A stretch of DNA of 64,000 bases from an uncultured Blautia sp. (lineage in GTDB: Bacteria > Bacillota > Clostridia > Lachnospirales > Lachnospiraceae): positions 124,001 to 188,000 of the forward strand of contig CATXEA010000003.1 in assembly GCA_958367245.1 (NCBI GenBank), read 5' to 3'. The stretch's first letter is position 1. The number at the start of each line of letters is the position of its first letter. The translations under genes and the position numbers were made by a program. The notes under the pieces were generated by a model. That model made no database searches, was not told the origin of the DNA, and saw nothing but the letters and a program-made list of their open reading frames with translations. Positions 16,196-25,330 of the stretch are shown one piece after another.

Positions 16196-17617
16196 TTATA
16201 GCTGTGTAAACTGCACGATTTCGCTAGTTCTTTCATATTCGCTGTAAAGAAGTCCCTGCGTATCTGTTTCCATTTCTCCGCGTTGGTTATCGTAAGGGTC
16301 TGCTCTCCAGTAATCTTTCGCAGGAGTAAAATCTGCTTGGAAAGCTCTGTTTGCCACCATGCGGTAAGCATCCAGATTTCCGAAATAAAAGCGTCGGCGC
16401 TCTTCGTTTCCGATGCGGTTGGAGCCTACTCCGAAGGATGGGTCTGCATAGAACCAGCCTGCGCCGTCGATATAGAAACGAGCCCAGTCATGGCAGCCGC
16501 AGAAATCAGGTTTTGCACAAAGTCCGCTTTGCCAGCAGGCCGGAATCCCGGCACATTTGCACAGGGTAATAAATAAGAGGGCGAAAACACCGCAGTCTCC
16601 TGTATAATTTCTTGCACAGGATTCCGATATATTTTCCAGAACAAAATATTCCGGCATAAAGGTATAAGTCATGTTTTTTGTGATGAAATCATAAAAAGCT
16701 CTTGCCTTGTCCAGAGGTTCTGCCAGTCCGGCGGTCAGAGAATCCACAAGCGCACGGATATATGGTGTAAAAGTAATGTGCGGAGCCTCTTCCTGTGTGT
16801 ATAACTTCCGTTCTTCTTCTGTAATAGGAGTATCTGTACAGCCGGCAGCCAGTTCACGGGCGCTCAGATGATAGGCGTCTCTGTATCTGGCAGTATGTGT
16901 ATAAGAATACTCTACAGTGAATGAATGGTTTTCTGTCATGTTTTCCTCCCAGCAGACAGTTCTCTGGGGAGCATCCGGCTGAGCCAGAACAGCGCCAGCA
17001 GGTTCGATTTTTTCGATAACGATATCGCTTTGTTGAGGGCAGTCTGCCGGAATGGGAAGGTGAGCGCGGATGAACATTTCAGGCGAAAAAACATCGTCAT
17101 TTACTTTTAAAGAAGCACGAATGCGGATGCGATTGCTGATTTCGCCGTGTTTTTTCATATATGCCATGCTGTCGTCAAGCAAGGTGGGGTGACTTGCATT
17201 GGCATCGGGAACCTCCTCACCCGGGAGATAATTTACAATTCGGGAAACAATCCCGTCGTCTGTTTTCATCATAGTTTCGAAAAAGCGGCCGAAATAGCGT
17301 TTTTCATTATTAAGAAAAATCCAGCCGATTTTTCCTGCGTCTTCTCGTTCATCAAACTCTTCTTCTGAGAAATCCGGAATATGCGCCTGTACAAGCTTTA
17401 ATGCTTCTGCTTTTGTATAGGGATAGTCAGCAGGCAGACGCAGACAGATTTCACGCTGGGCAATCAGACAGCAGCGAAGCGCTTCAGGGATGGAAGCGTC
17501 TTCTAACTGGCGGTCAATCAGACGGACGGCGTCTGCTAAATGTCCGCCCAGTTTTAAGCGGAGAAGATTTTCCGGAAGCCCGATATTTAAGTAACGAAGC
17601 GTGTGATTTGGATTCAT
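16196..17617 (-). CDS. transglutaminase-like (cysteine protease fold) domain protein
   Basis: The 473-residue protein has a C-terminal transglutaminase-like core with the Cys-His-Asp triad in order: NYTGDCGVFALLF (Cys about 342), CGCHDWARFYID (His about 377) and WFYADPSFGVG (Asp about 393). The N-terminal 270 residues are beta-rich or mixed and unassigned. No signal peptide is seen, so a cytoplasmic peptidase or amidase role is more likely than protein crosslinking. The start has AGGAGG upstream, 18 bases after the DUF819 gene, so the two form an operon. Confidence 0.82.
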   Translation of the reverse strand: MNPNHTLRYLNIGLPENLLRLKLGGHLADAVRLIDRQLEDASIPEALRCCLIAQREICLRLPADYPYTKAEALKLVQAHIPDFSEEEFDEREDAGKIGWIFLNNEKRYFGRFFETMMKTDDGIVSRIVNYLPGEEVPDANASHPTLLDDSMAYMKKHGEISNRIRIRASLKVNDDVFSPEMFIRAHLPIPADCPQQSDIVIEKIEPAGAVLAQPDAPQRTVCWEENMTENHSFTVEYSYTHTARYRDAYHLSARELAAGCTDTPITEEERKLYTQEEAPHITFTPYIRALVDSLTAGLAEPLDKARAFYDFITKNMTYTFMPEYFVLENISESCARNYTGDCGVFALLFITLCKCAGIPACWQSGLCAKPDFCGCHDWARFYIDGAGWFYADPSFGVGSNRIGNEERRRFYFGNLDAYRMVANRAFQADFTPAKDYWRADPYDNQRGEMETDTQGLLYSEYERTSEIVQFTQL

Positions 17618-17635
17618 AAGTAAACCTCCTGAAAG

Positions 17636-18823
17636 TTAAATCAGCATCTGCATAATGTATCCGCATGCCAGACCGCAGAAGTTGCCGAGAGCGGCTCCCA
17701 TAACGCCCATGAGAACACCGATTCCCGCATAAGAAGAGTTGTAAGCGGAAGCAACAATCGGTGCGGAAGCGCTTCCGCCGATATTTGCAAGAGAGGCAGT
17801 GGAAACCATACAGCAGTCCCAGTGGAAAAGCTTTGACAGCAGGAACATGATTACAATATGGATGATAAGAACCACAAGTCCTGCGACAATCCACAGAGGC
17901 GCGCTTACAAGGTCTGTCAGGGATGCGGTAGATGCAAGAAGAGACACGACTGCATACAGATAAACATTGGACAGTTCTTCTACTGCGGGCAGCTTACCGA
18001 GGGGGCTTAAGGCGCAGATTAAACCGAGAACTGTTACAAAAACAGTAGTCATAGTGCCTTTGTCAAACATATCAAGACCTATGGAAGCAAGACCATTGCC
18101 CAGAACTGCTCCTACCTGCTGGGACAGTGCGGAAACAATCAGGGATAAGCCGATAAGGAAAATCCAGTCTGCAGCAGACGCGTGTTTTTTCTCTTTTGCA
18201 AGCTCTGCGTTGGCAGCCTCTGCAACTGCCTGAAGCTTAGTGGTATCTGCTTTAACTGCGTTGTCCCATTTTTTGGAATAACGAACCATAATTAAAAGCA
18301 GGGCAATCCATACGGAATAATAAACGGTATCAACTGCAAGGGCACAGCCGTAAGCGCCCGGGTCGATGGTGAAAGCTGCTTCCATTGCAGCCATATTTGC
18401 AGAACCGCCAATCCATGAAGCGCAGAGAGCCGCCATAGCGCCCCAGATTGTCTCGCCTCCTCCGAGAGCGCCTTTAAAAATAACAAAGGCGACAATAAAG
18501 CCGAACAGGATGGATAAAGCGCCGCCTAAGAAAATTGCTGCCATGCGTCCGCCAAGTTTAGCCAGTTTGCGGATGTCACAGCGAAGAAGCATAACAAAAA
18601 TCATCGCGTAGAGCAGATTGTTTTTCAGCACAGAATAGGCTGCCGAGCATCCGTCAGAATTGTACAGTCCGGCAGTGCAGAAAATCATGTTCAGGACGTA
18701 AAGCCATACAAGAGGCGGTATGATGTTAAAAACCTTCCACTTGGTATACTTTTCCGCAGCCAGCAGAACGCCTGCCAGAAACATTAGAAATGCGATGTAG
18801 GTGAAGCCGTTTTGAATTACCAT
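17636..18823 (-). CDS. DUF819-family integral membrane protein
   Basis: The 395-residue protein has about 10-12 transmembrane helices, with Gly/Ala/Ser-rich segments such as SWIGGSANMAAMEAAF and ASLANIGGSASAPIVASAYN. These are the two conserved loops of the DUF819 (YjcL-like) family. The inverted-repeat helix pattern suggests a secondary transporter. Its substrate is unknown. It is the first gene of the pair with the transglutaminase-like protein, so a link to amino-acid or peptide uptake is possible but inferred. GGAGA precedes the ATG. Confidence 0.82.
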   Translation of the reverse strand: MVIQNGFTYIAFLMFLAGVLLAAEKYTKWKVFNIIPPLVWLYVLNMIFCTAGLYNSDGCSAAYSVLKNNLLYAMIFVMLLRCDIRKLAKLGGRMAAIFLGGALSILFGFIVAFVIFKGALGGGETIWGAMAALCASWIGGSANMAAMEAAFTIDPGAYGCALAVDTVYYSVWIALLLIMVRYSKKWDNAVKADTTKLQAVAEAANAELAKEKKHASAADWIFLIGLSLIVSALSQQVGAVLGNGLASIGLDMFDKGTMTTVFVTVLGLICALSPLGKLPAVEELSNVYLYAVVSLLASTASLTDLVSAPLWIVAGLVVLIIHIVIMFLLSKLFHWDCCMVSTASLANIGGSASAPIVASAYNSSYAGIGVLMGVMGAALGNFCGLACGYIMQMLI

Positions 18824-18854
18824 ATGTCACTCTCCTTTTCCTTTTTTTGCATTG

Positions 18855-18959
18855 ATTTTTCCGGAAAAATGCATAATATCAGTCGAAATGCACAGAAAAT
18901 CAATACAATTCATTGGTGTTTATGTGCATAATTATAGATTTGATAACAAAAATTGTCAA
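18855..18959 (-). promoter_or_regulatory. promoter and palindromic leader of the DUF819 operon
   Basis: On the minus strand, TTGACA (18959-18954), a 17-base spacer and TATAAT (18936-18931) form a consensus promoter. Downstream in the leader is a perfect 16-base palindrome, ATTTTTCCGGAAAAAT (18855-18870). TGCATAAT occurs twice on the plus strand, near 18868 and 18926. An operator role is inferred. Confidence 0.6.
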
Positions 18960-19047
18960 TAAAACTTTTGTGAGATTCTCACAGTTATCACACGGAGGAG
19001 AAAATAAGAGGTAAGGATATAAAAATATAGCGGAAAAAAATTGCCTG

Positions 19048-19056
19048 TGATATAAT
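19048..19056 (+). promoter_or_regulatory. extended -10 promoter for the thioesterase gene
   Basis: TGATATAAT combines an upstream TG with a perfect TATAAT (19051-19056). No good -35 is visible. It lies 70 bases before the start codon. Confidence 0.5.
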
Positions 19057-19125
19057 GAAACGACAGATGAAACCGGAAAAAACGGTGGAAATCGCAGGCA
19101 TAAACAGAAAAGAGGATGAAAATAG

Positions 19126-19833
19126 ATGGGATATAGTTTTGACAGTCGTATTCGATACAGCGAGATTGGGGAAAACGGATGCCTGACACTTCCGGGAATC
19201 CTGAATTATTTTCAGGATTGCTGCACCTTTCATTCTGAGTCAATCGGACAGGGAATGGAAGCAGTAAATAAAAGAGAGCGCGTGTGGGTTTTGTCTGCAT
19301 GGCAGGTGGTTGTAAACCGTTTTCCACGTATGGGAGAACGTGTGACTGTAATGACAGCGCCCTATGAATTTCGGGGTTTTATGGGAAAGCGTAATTTTAT
19401 TCTGGAGACAGAGAGCGGGGAAAGACTTGCTTATGCGAACTCTTTCTGGACACATGTGAATCTTCTGACAGGTCTTCCGGAAAAGCTGAAAGAGGAAGAT
19501 ACAGCCGGATATGAATTGTCTGCGAAGCTTGATATGGATTATGCTCCAAGGAAGATAAGTCTTCCGGAAGGCTTTGTTTCAAAGCAGGAGTTTCCGGTGC
19601 AGAAGCATCATCTGGATACGAATCATCATGTAAATAACTGTCAGTATGTTTGTATGGCAGAGGACTATCTTCCGGAAGGATTCAACCTTCGTCAGATGCG
19701 GGCAGAGTATAAAAAGCAGGCAAGACTGGGGGATGTGATTTATCCCGGAGTGTACGATGAAGAAGATAAGGTTGTGGTTCTTCTTGAAAATGAAATTGGG
19801 GAAGCATACGCAGCTATAGAGTTTATGAAGTAA
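19126..19833 (+). CDS. acyl-ACP thioesterase
   Basis: The 235-residue double hot-dog protein hydrolyses acyl-acyl carrier protein to free fatty acid. The N-terminal SRIRYSEIGENGCLTLPGIL and the C-terminal repeat with LDTNHHVNNCQYV carry the conserved Asn-His and substrate-side residues of the FatA/FatB-like bacterial family. The length is typical. It is cytoplasmic. GAGGATGAAAAT precedes the ATG; the spacing is adequate. The oxidoreductase gene follows after 21 bases, so the two may be cotranscribed. Confidence 0.9.
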   Translation: MGYSFDSRIRYSEIGENGCLTLPGILNYFQDCCTFHSESIGQGMEAVNKRERVWVLSAWQVVVNRFPRMGERVTVMTAPYEFRGFMGKRNFILETESGERLAYANSFWTHVNLLTGLPEKLKEEDTAGYELSAKLDMDYAPRKISLPEGFVSKQEFPVQKHHLDTNHHVNNCQYVCMAEDYLPEGFNLRQMRAEYKKQARLGDVIYPGVYDEEDKVVVLLENEIGEAYAAIEFMK

Positions 19834-19854
19834 TAAAAACGGGAGGTTTTTACA

Positions 19855-20832
19855 ATGGGAAAATTAAAAATGGCTCTTCTCGGAGCCGGAAACATTGCCG
19901 GAACAATGGCGCAGACAGTAAGTGAGCTCGAAGAGGCAGAAGTTGTTGCAGTTGCGTCCAGAAGTCTGGAGAAATCAAAGGCTTTTGCAGAGAAATTCGG
20001 GATTGAAAAAGCGTATGGCTCTTATGAGGAGATGCTGGAAGATCCACAGGTGCAGCTTGTCTACATTGCAACGCCGCACTCTCATCATTTTAAACATGCA
20101 AAAATGAGTCTGGAAGCAGGAAAGCACGTTCTCTGTGAGAAGAGCTTTACCGTAAATGCAGAGCAGGCGAGAGAACTCTGTGCTCTGGCAAAAGAAAGGA
20201 ATCTTCTGATTACGGAAGCAATCTGGACAAGATATATGCCTGCAAGAGCTGTTATCAACGAGATTATTGAAAGAGGGATGATTGGAGAGGTAACATCCCT
20301 TATAGCAAATCTGAATTACGATGTTATGAAAGCAGAAAGAATCGTGAAACCGGAGCTTGCCGGAGGCGCGCTTCTCGATCTGACCGTATATCCGATTAAC
20401 TTTGCGAGAATGGTATTTGGAGATACTATGACAGACTGTACAGGAACCGCAGTGTTCCGGAGCGGCGTTGACATTATCGACAGTGTTACCATGACCTTTG
20501 AAGGAGGAAAAATGGCTGTCCTTCACAGCAACGCTTCTGCGATGTCAGAGAGAAACGGTATGATTTATGGCAAAGACGGATATATTTCTGTAGAAAATAT
20601 CAATAATCCGGAAACCATCACAGTATATGACAAAGAGTACAGAGAAATCTTTAAACGTACCTTCCAGCCGGAAGAAAGAGGATACAGATTTGAAGTGCTG
20701 TCCTGTGTAAAAGCGATTGAGGAGGGAAGGCTGGAATGTCCGGAAATGCCCCATGAGGAAACCATTAAAGTAATGGAGATTATGGATGGACTTCGTAAGT
20801 CATGGGGATATGAAATTCCTCTGATCAGATAA
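19855..20832 (+). CDS. Gfo/Idh/MocA-family NAD(P)-dependent oxidoreductase
   Basis: The 325-residue protein has an N-terminal Rossmann fold (ALLGAGNIAGTMAQ, residues 7-20), the family motif ATPHSHHFKHA and the HVLCEKSFTVN segment holding the catalytic Glu-Lys pair. The C-terminal alpha/beta substrate domain includes GGALLDLTVYP. Such enzymes oxidise or reduce sugars, inositols or dihydrodiols; the substrate is not readable. A GGGAGG ribosome site precedes the ATG. Confidence 0.9.
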   Translation: MGKLKMALLGAGNIAGTMAQTVSELEEAEVVAVASRSLEKSKAFAEKFGIEKAYGSYEEMLEDPQVQLVYIATPHSHHFKHAKMSLEAGKHVLCEKSFTVNAEQARELCALAKERNLLITEAIWTRYMPARAVINEIIERGMIGEVTSLIANLNYDVMKAERIVKPELAGGALLDLTVYPINFARMVFGDTMTDCTGTAVFRSGVDIIDSVTMTFEGGKMAVLHSNASAMSERNGMIYGKDGYISVENINNPETITVYDKEYREIFKRTFQPEERGYRFEVLSCVKAIEEGRLECPEMPHEETIKVMEIMDGLRKSWGYEIPLIR

Positions 20833-20873
20833 AAAAATTAAGAGCCGTGAAGCTGCGGCAGAATGGAGACGTT

Positions 20874-21716
20874 ATGATAGAATTAGGTAAAAAACAGACG
20901 CTGACGGTAGTCAAAACAGTAGATTTCGGTGTATATCTTGCCGAGGATATGAATGCAGGCGCAGATAAGCGTGTGCTTCTTCCGGGGAAACAGGTTCCGG
21001 AAGGAACGAAAGAGGGGGATAAACTGGAGGTCTTTGTTTATAAGGATTCTCAGGACAGGCTGATTTCTACTGTGAAAGAACCTCTTTTACAGGTAGGGCA
21101 GACGGCTGTCCTGAAGGTTGTTCAGGTGACAAAAATCGGCGTATTTCTCGACTGGGGTCTGGAAAAAGACCTTCTTCTTCCTTACCATGAGCAGACCTTG
21201 AAGGTAAGGGAAGGCGAGGAATGTCTGGTTGCCCTTTATGTGGACAAGAGCAGCCGTTTATGCGCGACTATGAAGGTATATAAATATCTTTCCACAAGGA
21301 CTCCTTATGTAATCGGAGATACCGTAAAAGGGCGCGTGTACGAAATCAGTGATAATTTCGGCGTCTTTGTCGCAGTAGATGATAAGTATTCCGCGCTGAT
21401 TCCGGCAAGAGAGGCAAAGGGAAAATACCGTCCGGGCAAGATTCTGGAGCTTCGCGTCACAGAAGTGAAAGAGGACGGAAAAATGAATGTTTCCGACAGG
21501 AAGCCTGCGTATCAGCAGATTGATGAGGATGCAGAATGCGTTCTTGAAGTAATCAATGAATTTGCAGGAGTGCTTCCGTTTGACGATAAAGCGTCTCCTG
21601 AGGTAATACAGAGAGAGTTTGGCCTTAGCAAAGCTGCATTTAAGCGCGCAGTAGGGCATCTTCTGAAAGCAGGAAAAGTAGAGATTAAAGACCGCCGTAT
21701 TTATGCGAAGAATTAA
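20874..21716 (+). CDS. CvfB-like S1 RNA-binding protein
   Basis: The 280-residue protein has tandem S1/OB domains: about 1-60, 65-130 with VLKVVQVTKIGVFLDWG, and 145-205 with GRVYEISDNFGVFVAV. The C-terminal winged helix (about 225-280, REFGLSKAAFKRAVGHLLKA) is the arrangement of CvfB, which binds RNA and influences virulence-factor expression in staphylococci. The ATG at 20874 is chosen because GGAGAC sits 5-6 bases upstream; an earlier in-frame ATG at 20847 has none. dnaE follows 37 bases downstream. Confidence 0.85.
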   Translation: MIELGKKQTLTVVKTVDFGVYLAEDMNAGADKRVLLPGKQVPEGTKEGDKLEVFVYKDSQDRLISTVKEPLLQVGQTAVLKVVQVTKIGVFLDWGLEKDLLLPYHEQTLKVREGEECLVALYVDKSSRLCATMKVYKYLSTRTPYVIGDTVKGRVYEISDNFGVFVAVDDKYSALIPAREAKGKYRPGKILELRVTEVKEDGKMNVSDRKPAYQQIDEDAECVLEVINEFAGVLPFDDKASPEVIQREFGLSKAAFKRAVGHLLKAGKVEIKDRRIYAKN

Positions 21717-21753
21717 TGTATCTTTTACATACTGAATTAAGAGGAGACACAAG

Positions 21754-24700
21754 ATGAATTTTACGCACCTTCACGTTCATACAGAGTACAGTCTGCTGGA
21801 CGGCTCCAATAAAATTAAAGAATATGTGGCGCGGGTGAAAGAGCTTGGCATGGACAGCGCAGCTATCACAGATCATGGGGTTATGTACGGCGTAATCGAC
21901 TTTTACCGCGCTGCAAGAGAGGCGGGAATCAATCCGATTCTGGGCTGTGAGGTCTATGTGGCGCCGGGTTCACGCTTTGACAAGGAGACGGGAACAGGAG
22001 AAAGCCGTTATTATCATCTGGTTCTGCTTGCAGAAAATAATCAGGGCTACGCGAATCTGATGAAGATTGTGTCCAAAGGATTTGTGGAAGGCTTTTATTA
22101 TAAACCAAGGGTGGATTTGGAAATTCTGGAAAAATACCATGAAGGTATCATCGCTCTGAGCGCCTGTCTGGCAGGAGAGGTTGCCAGATACCTCGCGAGG
22201 GGAATGTATGAGGAAGGAAAAGAGGCTGCTCTTCGTTATCAGAACATTTTCGGCAAAGGAAACTTCTTTCTGGAACTGCAGGATCATGGAATTCCGGAAC
22301 AGCAGATGGTGAATCAGCAGCTTCTTCGTATGCATCAGGAGACGGGAATCGAGCTGGTGGCTACTAACGACGTTCACTATACAACGGCTGCTGACGCAGA
22401 CCCTCACGACATTCTTCTCTGTCTCCAGACTGGAAAGAAGCTGGCAGATGAGGACAGAATGCGCTATGAGGGCGGACAGTATTATGTGAAATCACCCCGG
22501 GAAATGGAAGCGCTTTTTCCTTATGCGTTAGAAGCGCTGGAAAACACGCACAAGATTGCGCAGCGCTGCCATGTAGAGATAGAATTCGGCGTAACAAAGC
22601 TTCCGAAATATGATGTTCCTTCGGGTTATACATCATGGGAATACCTGAATAAGCTGTGTTTTGACGGACTGGCGGAAAGATACGATTCTGTGACAGATGC
22701 TCTGAAGGAACGTCTGACCTATGAGCTGACTACGATTAAAAATATGGGCTATGTAGATTATTTCCTTATTGTATGGGACTTCATCAAATATGCCCGGGAT
22801 AACGGAATCATGGTAGGACCGGGACGAGGTTCTGCAGCGGGAAGCCTTGTAGCGTATACGCTGGGAATCACCCAGCTTGACCCGATTAAATACGATTTGC
22901 TCTTTGAGCGTTTCCTGAATCCGGAGCGAGTTTCCATGCCCGATATTGACGTTGATTTCTGCTTCGAACGGCGTCAGGAGGTTATTGATTACGTAAGGCA
23001 GAAATACGGAAATGACTGTGTAGTTCAGATTGTAACTTTCGGTACGCTGGCTGCCCGCGGTGTAATCCGCGATGTGGGACGAGTCCTTGACATGCCCTAT
23101 GCTCAGATTGATACTATTGCAAAAATGATTCCTCAGGAACTGAATATCACCATTGACAAAGCTCTGACTATGAATCCGGAGCTTCGCAAAGCTTATGAAG
23201 AGCAGGATGATATCCGTTATCTCATAGATAATGCGAAACGTCTGGAGGGACTGCCAAGACATACTTCCATGCATGCAGCCGGAGTTGTCATAAGCCAGAA
23301 GGACGTATCCGAATACGTTCCCCTTTCCAGAGCGTCCGACGGCTCCATTGTCACTCAGTTTACAATGACGACACTGGAGGAACTGGGACTTCTGAAGATG
23401 GATTTCCTTGGACTTCGTACTCTTACTGTAATCAGGGATGCCGTAAATCTGGTAAAAAAGGATTACGGCGTGGAATTAAATATGCAGAAGCTTGATTACG
23501 CGGACAAAAAAGTGCTGGATTCCCTTGGAACAGGAAAGACAGACGGTGTGTTCCAGCTTGAAAGTGCCGGAATGAAAAACTTTATGAAGGAATTAAAGCC
23601 TCAGAATTTCGAGGATATTATTGCCGGAATTTCGCTGTACCGTCCGGGTCCTATGGATTTTATTCCCCAGTATATCAGAGGAAAAAACCGTCCGGATACT
23701 ATTCGGTACGACTGCCCGCAGCTTGAGCCGATTCTGACACCGACCTACGGATGTATCGTTTATCAGGAGCAGGTTATGCAGATTGTGCGTAATCTGGCCG
23801 GATATACGCTTGGGCGAAGCGATCTGGTACGCCGCGCCATGTCCAAGAAGAAAGCTTCGGTCATGGAAAAAGAGCGCCAGAACTTTGTTTACGGCAATGA
23901 AGAGGAAGGCGTTCCGGGCTGTATTGCAAACGGGATTTCAGAGCAGACAGCCAATAAGATTTACGACGATATGACAGATTTCGCGAAGTATGCTTTTAAT
24001 AAGTCTCATGCGGCAGCCTATGCTCTTGTCGCATATCAGACTGCGTTTCTGAAATATTATTATCCGGTTCAGTTTATGGCTGCGCTGATGACGTCTGTAA
24101 TAGAAATGCCGAACAAGGTAGCGGAATATATCCTTGTCTGCCGCCAGATGGGAATTAAGATTCTGCCGCCGGATATTAATTCCGGAACTTACGGATTTTC
24201 GACAGATAACGGCGCAATCCGCTATGGTCTGTCAGCAATAAAGAGTGTAGGACGTCCTGTCATCGAGGCGCTTGTAAGAGAGCGGGAAGAAAACGGTAAA
24301 TACCGTTCTCTGAAAGATTTCATTGAGCGTAATATTGAGCAGATTAATAAAAGAGCGATTGAAAACTTTATTAAAGCAGGCGCGCTTGACTGTCTGGAAG
24401 GAAACCGCCATCAGAAAACAATCGTTTTTTCTCAGATTACAGACAGCGTGAATCAGGAGAAAAAGCATACTATGGCAGGACAGCTCAGCCTCTTTGATAT
24501 TGTCAGTGAGGAAGATAAAAAAGACTTTGAAATCAGTATGCCTGATGTACCGGAATTTGACAAGGAACAGATTCTTGCCTATGAGAAAGAAGTTCTCGGC
24601 ATTTATCTGAGCGGACATCCGCTGGAAAAATACCGTGGGATGATGGATAAGATTATTTCAGCAAGGACGACAGATTTCCAGCCCGATGAGGAAACAGGTA

Positions 24701-25221
24701 TTCCTAAGGTGACAGACGGACAAAAAGTAATTATCGGCGGGATGATTACGGATAAAACCATCAAATATACAAAAAATAATAAAATTATGGCATTTCTCAC
24801 AGTGGAAGATTTGGTGGGAACTGTGGAAGTGGTAGTTTTTCCACGAGATTTCGAAAAAAATCAAAGTATGCTGGAACTGGATAATCGTGTATTTTTGCAG
24901 GGGCGGGTTTCTGCAGAGGACGATAAGGCAAGCAAACTGATACTGGAAAAAATGCGCTCTTTCGAGGATGTTCCCCGTGAATTGTGGATACAGTTTGGCA
25001 ATAAAGAGGAATACAGCCGGAAAGAACAGGAACTTTTGCAGGATATACTTAAGTCGCCGGGAAATTCCGGTGTAGTAATTTTTCTGCGGGATGTAAAGGC
25101 GATGAAGAAGCTTCCAATGAGCTTTAAGGTTAGTCTGGAGGATTCGTGGATTACTTATATGAGTGAAAAATATGGGGAATCCAATGTTAAAATTGTGGAA
25201 AGAGTATTGAAAAACCTATGA
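21754..25221 (+). CDS. dnaE: DNA polymerase III alpha subunit (DnaE)
   Basis: The 1155-residue C-family replicative polymerase begins with a PHP domain (HLHVHTEYSLLDG, residues 4-16; AAITDHGVMYGVIDF). The catalytic palm has GPGRGSAAGSLVAY and PDIDVDFCFERR with its Asp residues. GVFQLESAGM, SLYRPGPMDFIP and FNKSHAAAYALVAYQ follow, then a tandem helix-hairpin-helix and an OB fold near 980-1060. In Firmicutes, DnaE extends primers before handing over to PolC. GAGGAGAC precedes the start. Confidence 0.96.
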   Translation: MNFTHLHVHTEYSLLDGSNKIKEYVARVKELGMDSAAITDHGVMYGVIDFYRAAREAGINPILGCEVYVAPGSRFDKETGTGESRYYHLVLLAENNQGYANLMKIVSKGFVEGFYYKPRVDLEILEKYHEGIIALSACLAGEVARYLARGMYEEGKEAALRYQNIFGKGNFFLELQDHGIPEQQMVNQQLLRMHQETGIELVATNDVHYTTAADADPHDILLCLQTGKKLADEDRMRYEGGQYYVKSPREMEALFPYALEALENTHKIAQRCHVEIEFGVTKLPKYDVPSGYTSWEYLNKLCFDGLAERYDSVTDALKERLTYELTTIKNMGYVDYFLIVWDFIKYARDNGIMVGPGRGSAAGSLVAYTLGITQLDPIKYDLLFERFLNPERVSMPDIDVDFCFERRQEVIDYVRQKYGNDCVVQIVTFGTLAARGVIRDVGRVLDMPYAQIDTIAKMIPQELNITIDKALTMNPELRKAYEEQDDIRYLIDNAKRLEGLPRHTSMHAAGVVISQKDVSEYVPLSRASDGSIVTQFTMTTLEELGLLKMDFLGLRTLTVIRDAVNLVKKDYGVELNMQKLDYADKKVLDSLGTGKTDGVFQLESAGMKNFMKELKPQNFEDIIAGISLYRPGPMDFIPQYIRGKNRPDTIRYDCPQLEPILTPTYGCIVYQEQVMQIVRNLAGYTLGRSDLVRRAMSKKKASVMEKERQNFVYGNEEEGVPGCIANGISEQTANKIYDDMTDFAKYAFNKSHAAAYALVAYQTAFLKYYYPVQFMAALMTSVIEMPNKVAEYILVCRQMGIKILPPDINSGTYGFSTDNGAIRYGLSAIKSVGRPVIEALVREREENGKYRSLKDFIERNIEQINKRAIENFIKAGALDCLEGNRHQKTIVFSQITDSVNQEKKHTMAGQLSLFDIVSEEDKKDFEISMPDVPEFDKEQILAYEKEVLGIYLSGHPLEKYRGMMDKIISARTTDFQPDEETGIPKVTDGQKVIIGGMITDKTIKYTKNNKIMAFLTVEDLVGTVEVVVFPRDFEKNQSMLELDNRVFLQGRVSAEDDKASKLILEKMRSFEDVPRELWIQFGNKEEYSRKEQELLQDILKSPGNSGVVIFLRDVKAMKKLPMSFKVSLEDSWITYMSEKYGESNVKIVERVLKNL

Positions 25222-25330
25222 AAATGCTATAAACTATATGCGAATATGTGTATAGTGGTGCTGTTCGCAGAAATTTTTTCTTCGGGCAGTAATGTATAGT
25301 TAGTTTCACATAAGTATGGAGGAAATTATT

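Noticed and set aside
22633..23274. 213-codon minus-strand frame inside dnaE
   Set aside because: Antisense shadow of a well-conserved gene with no ribosome site or promoter.
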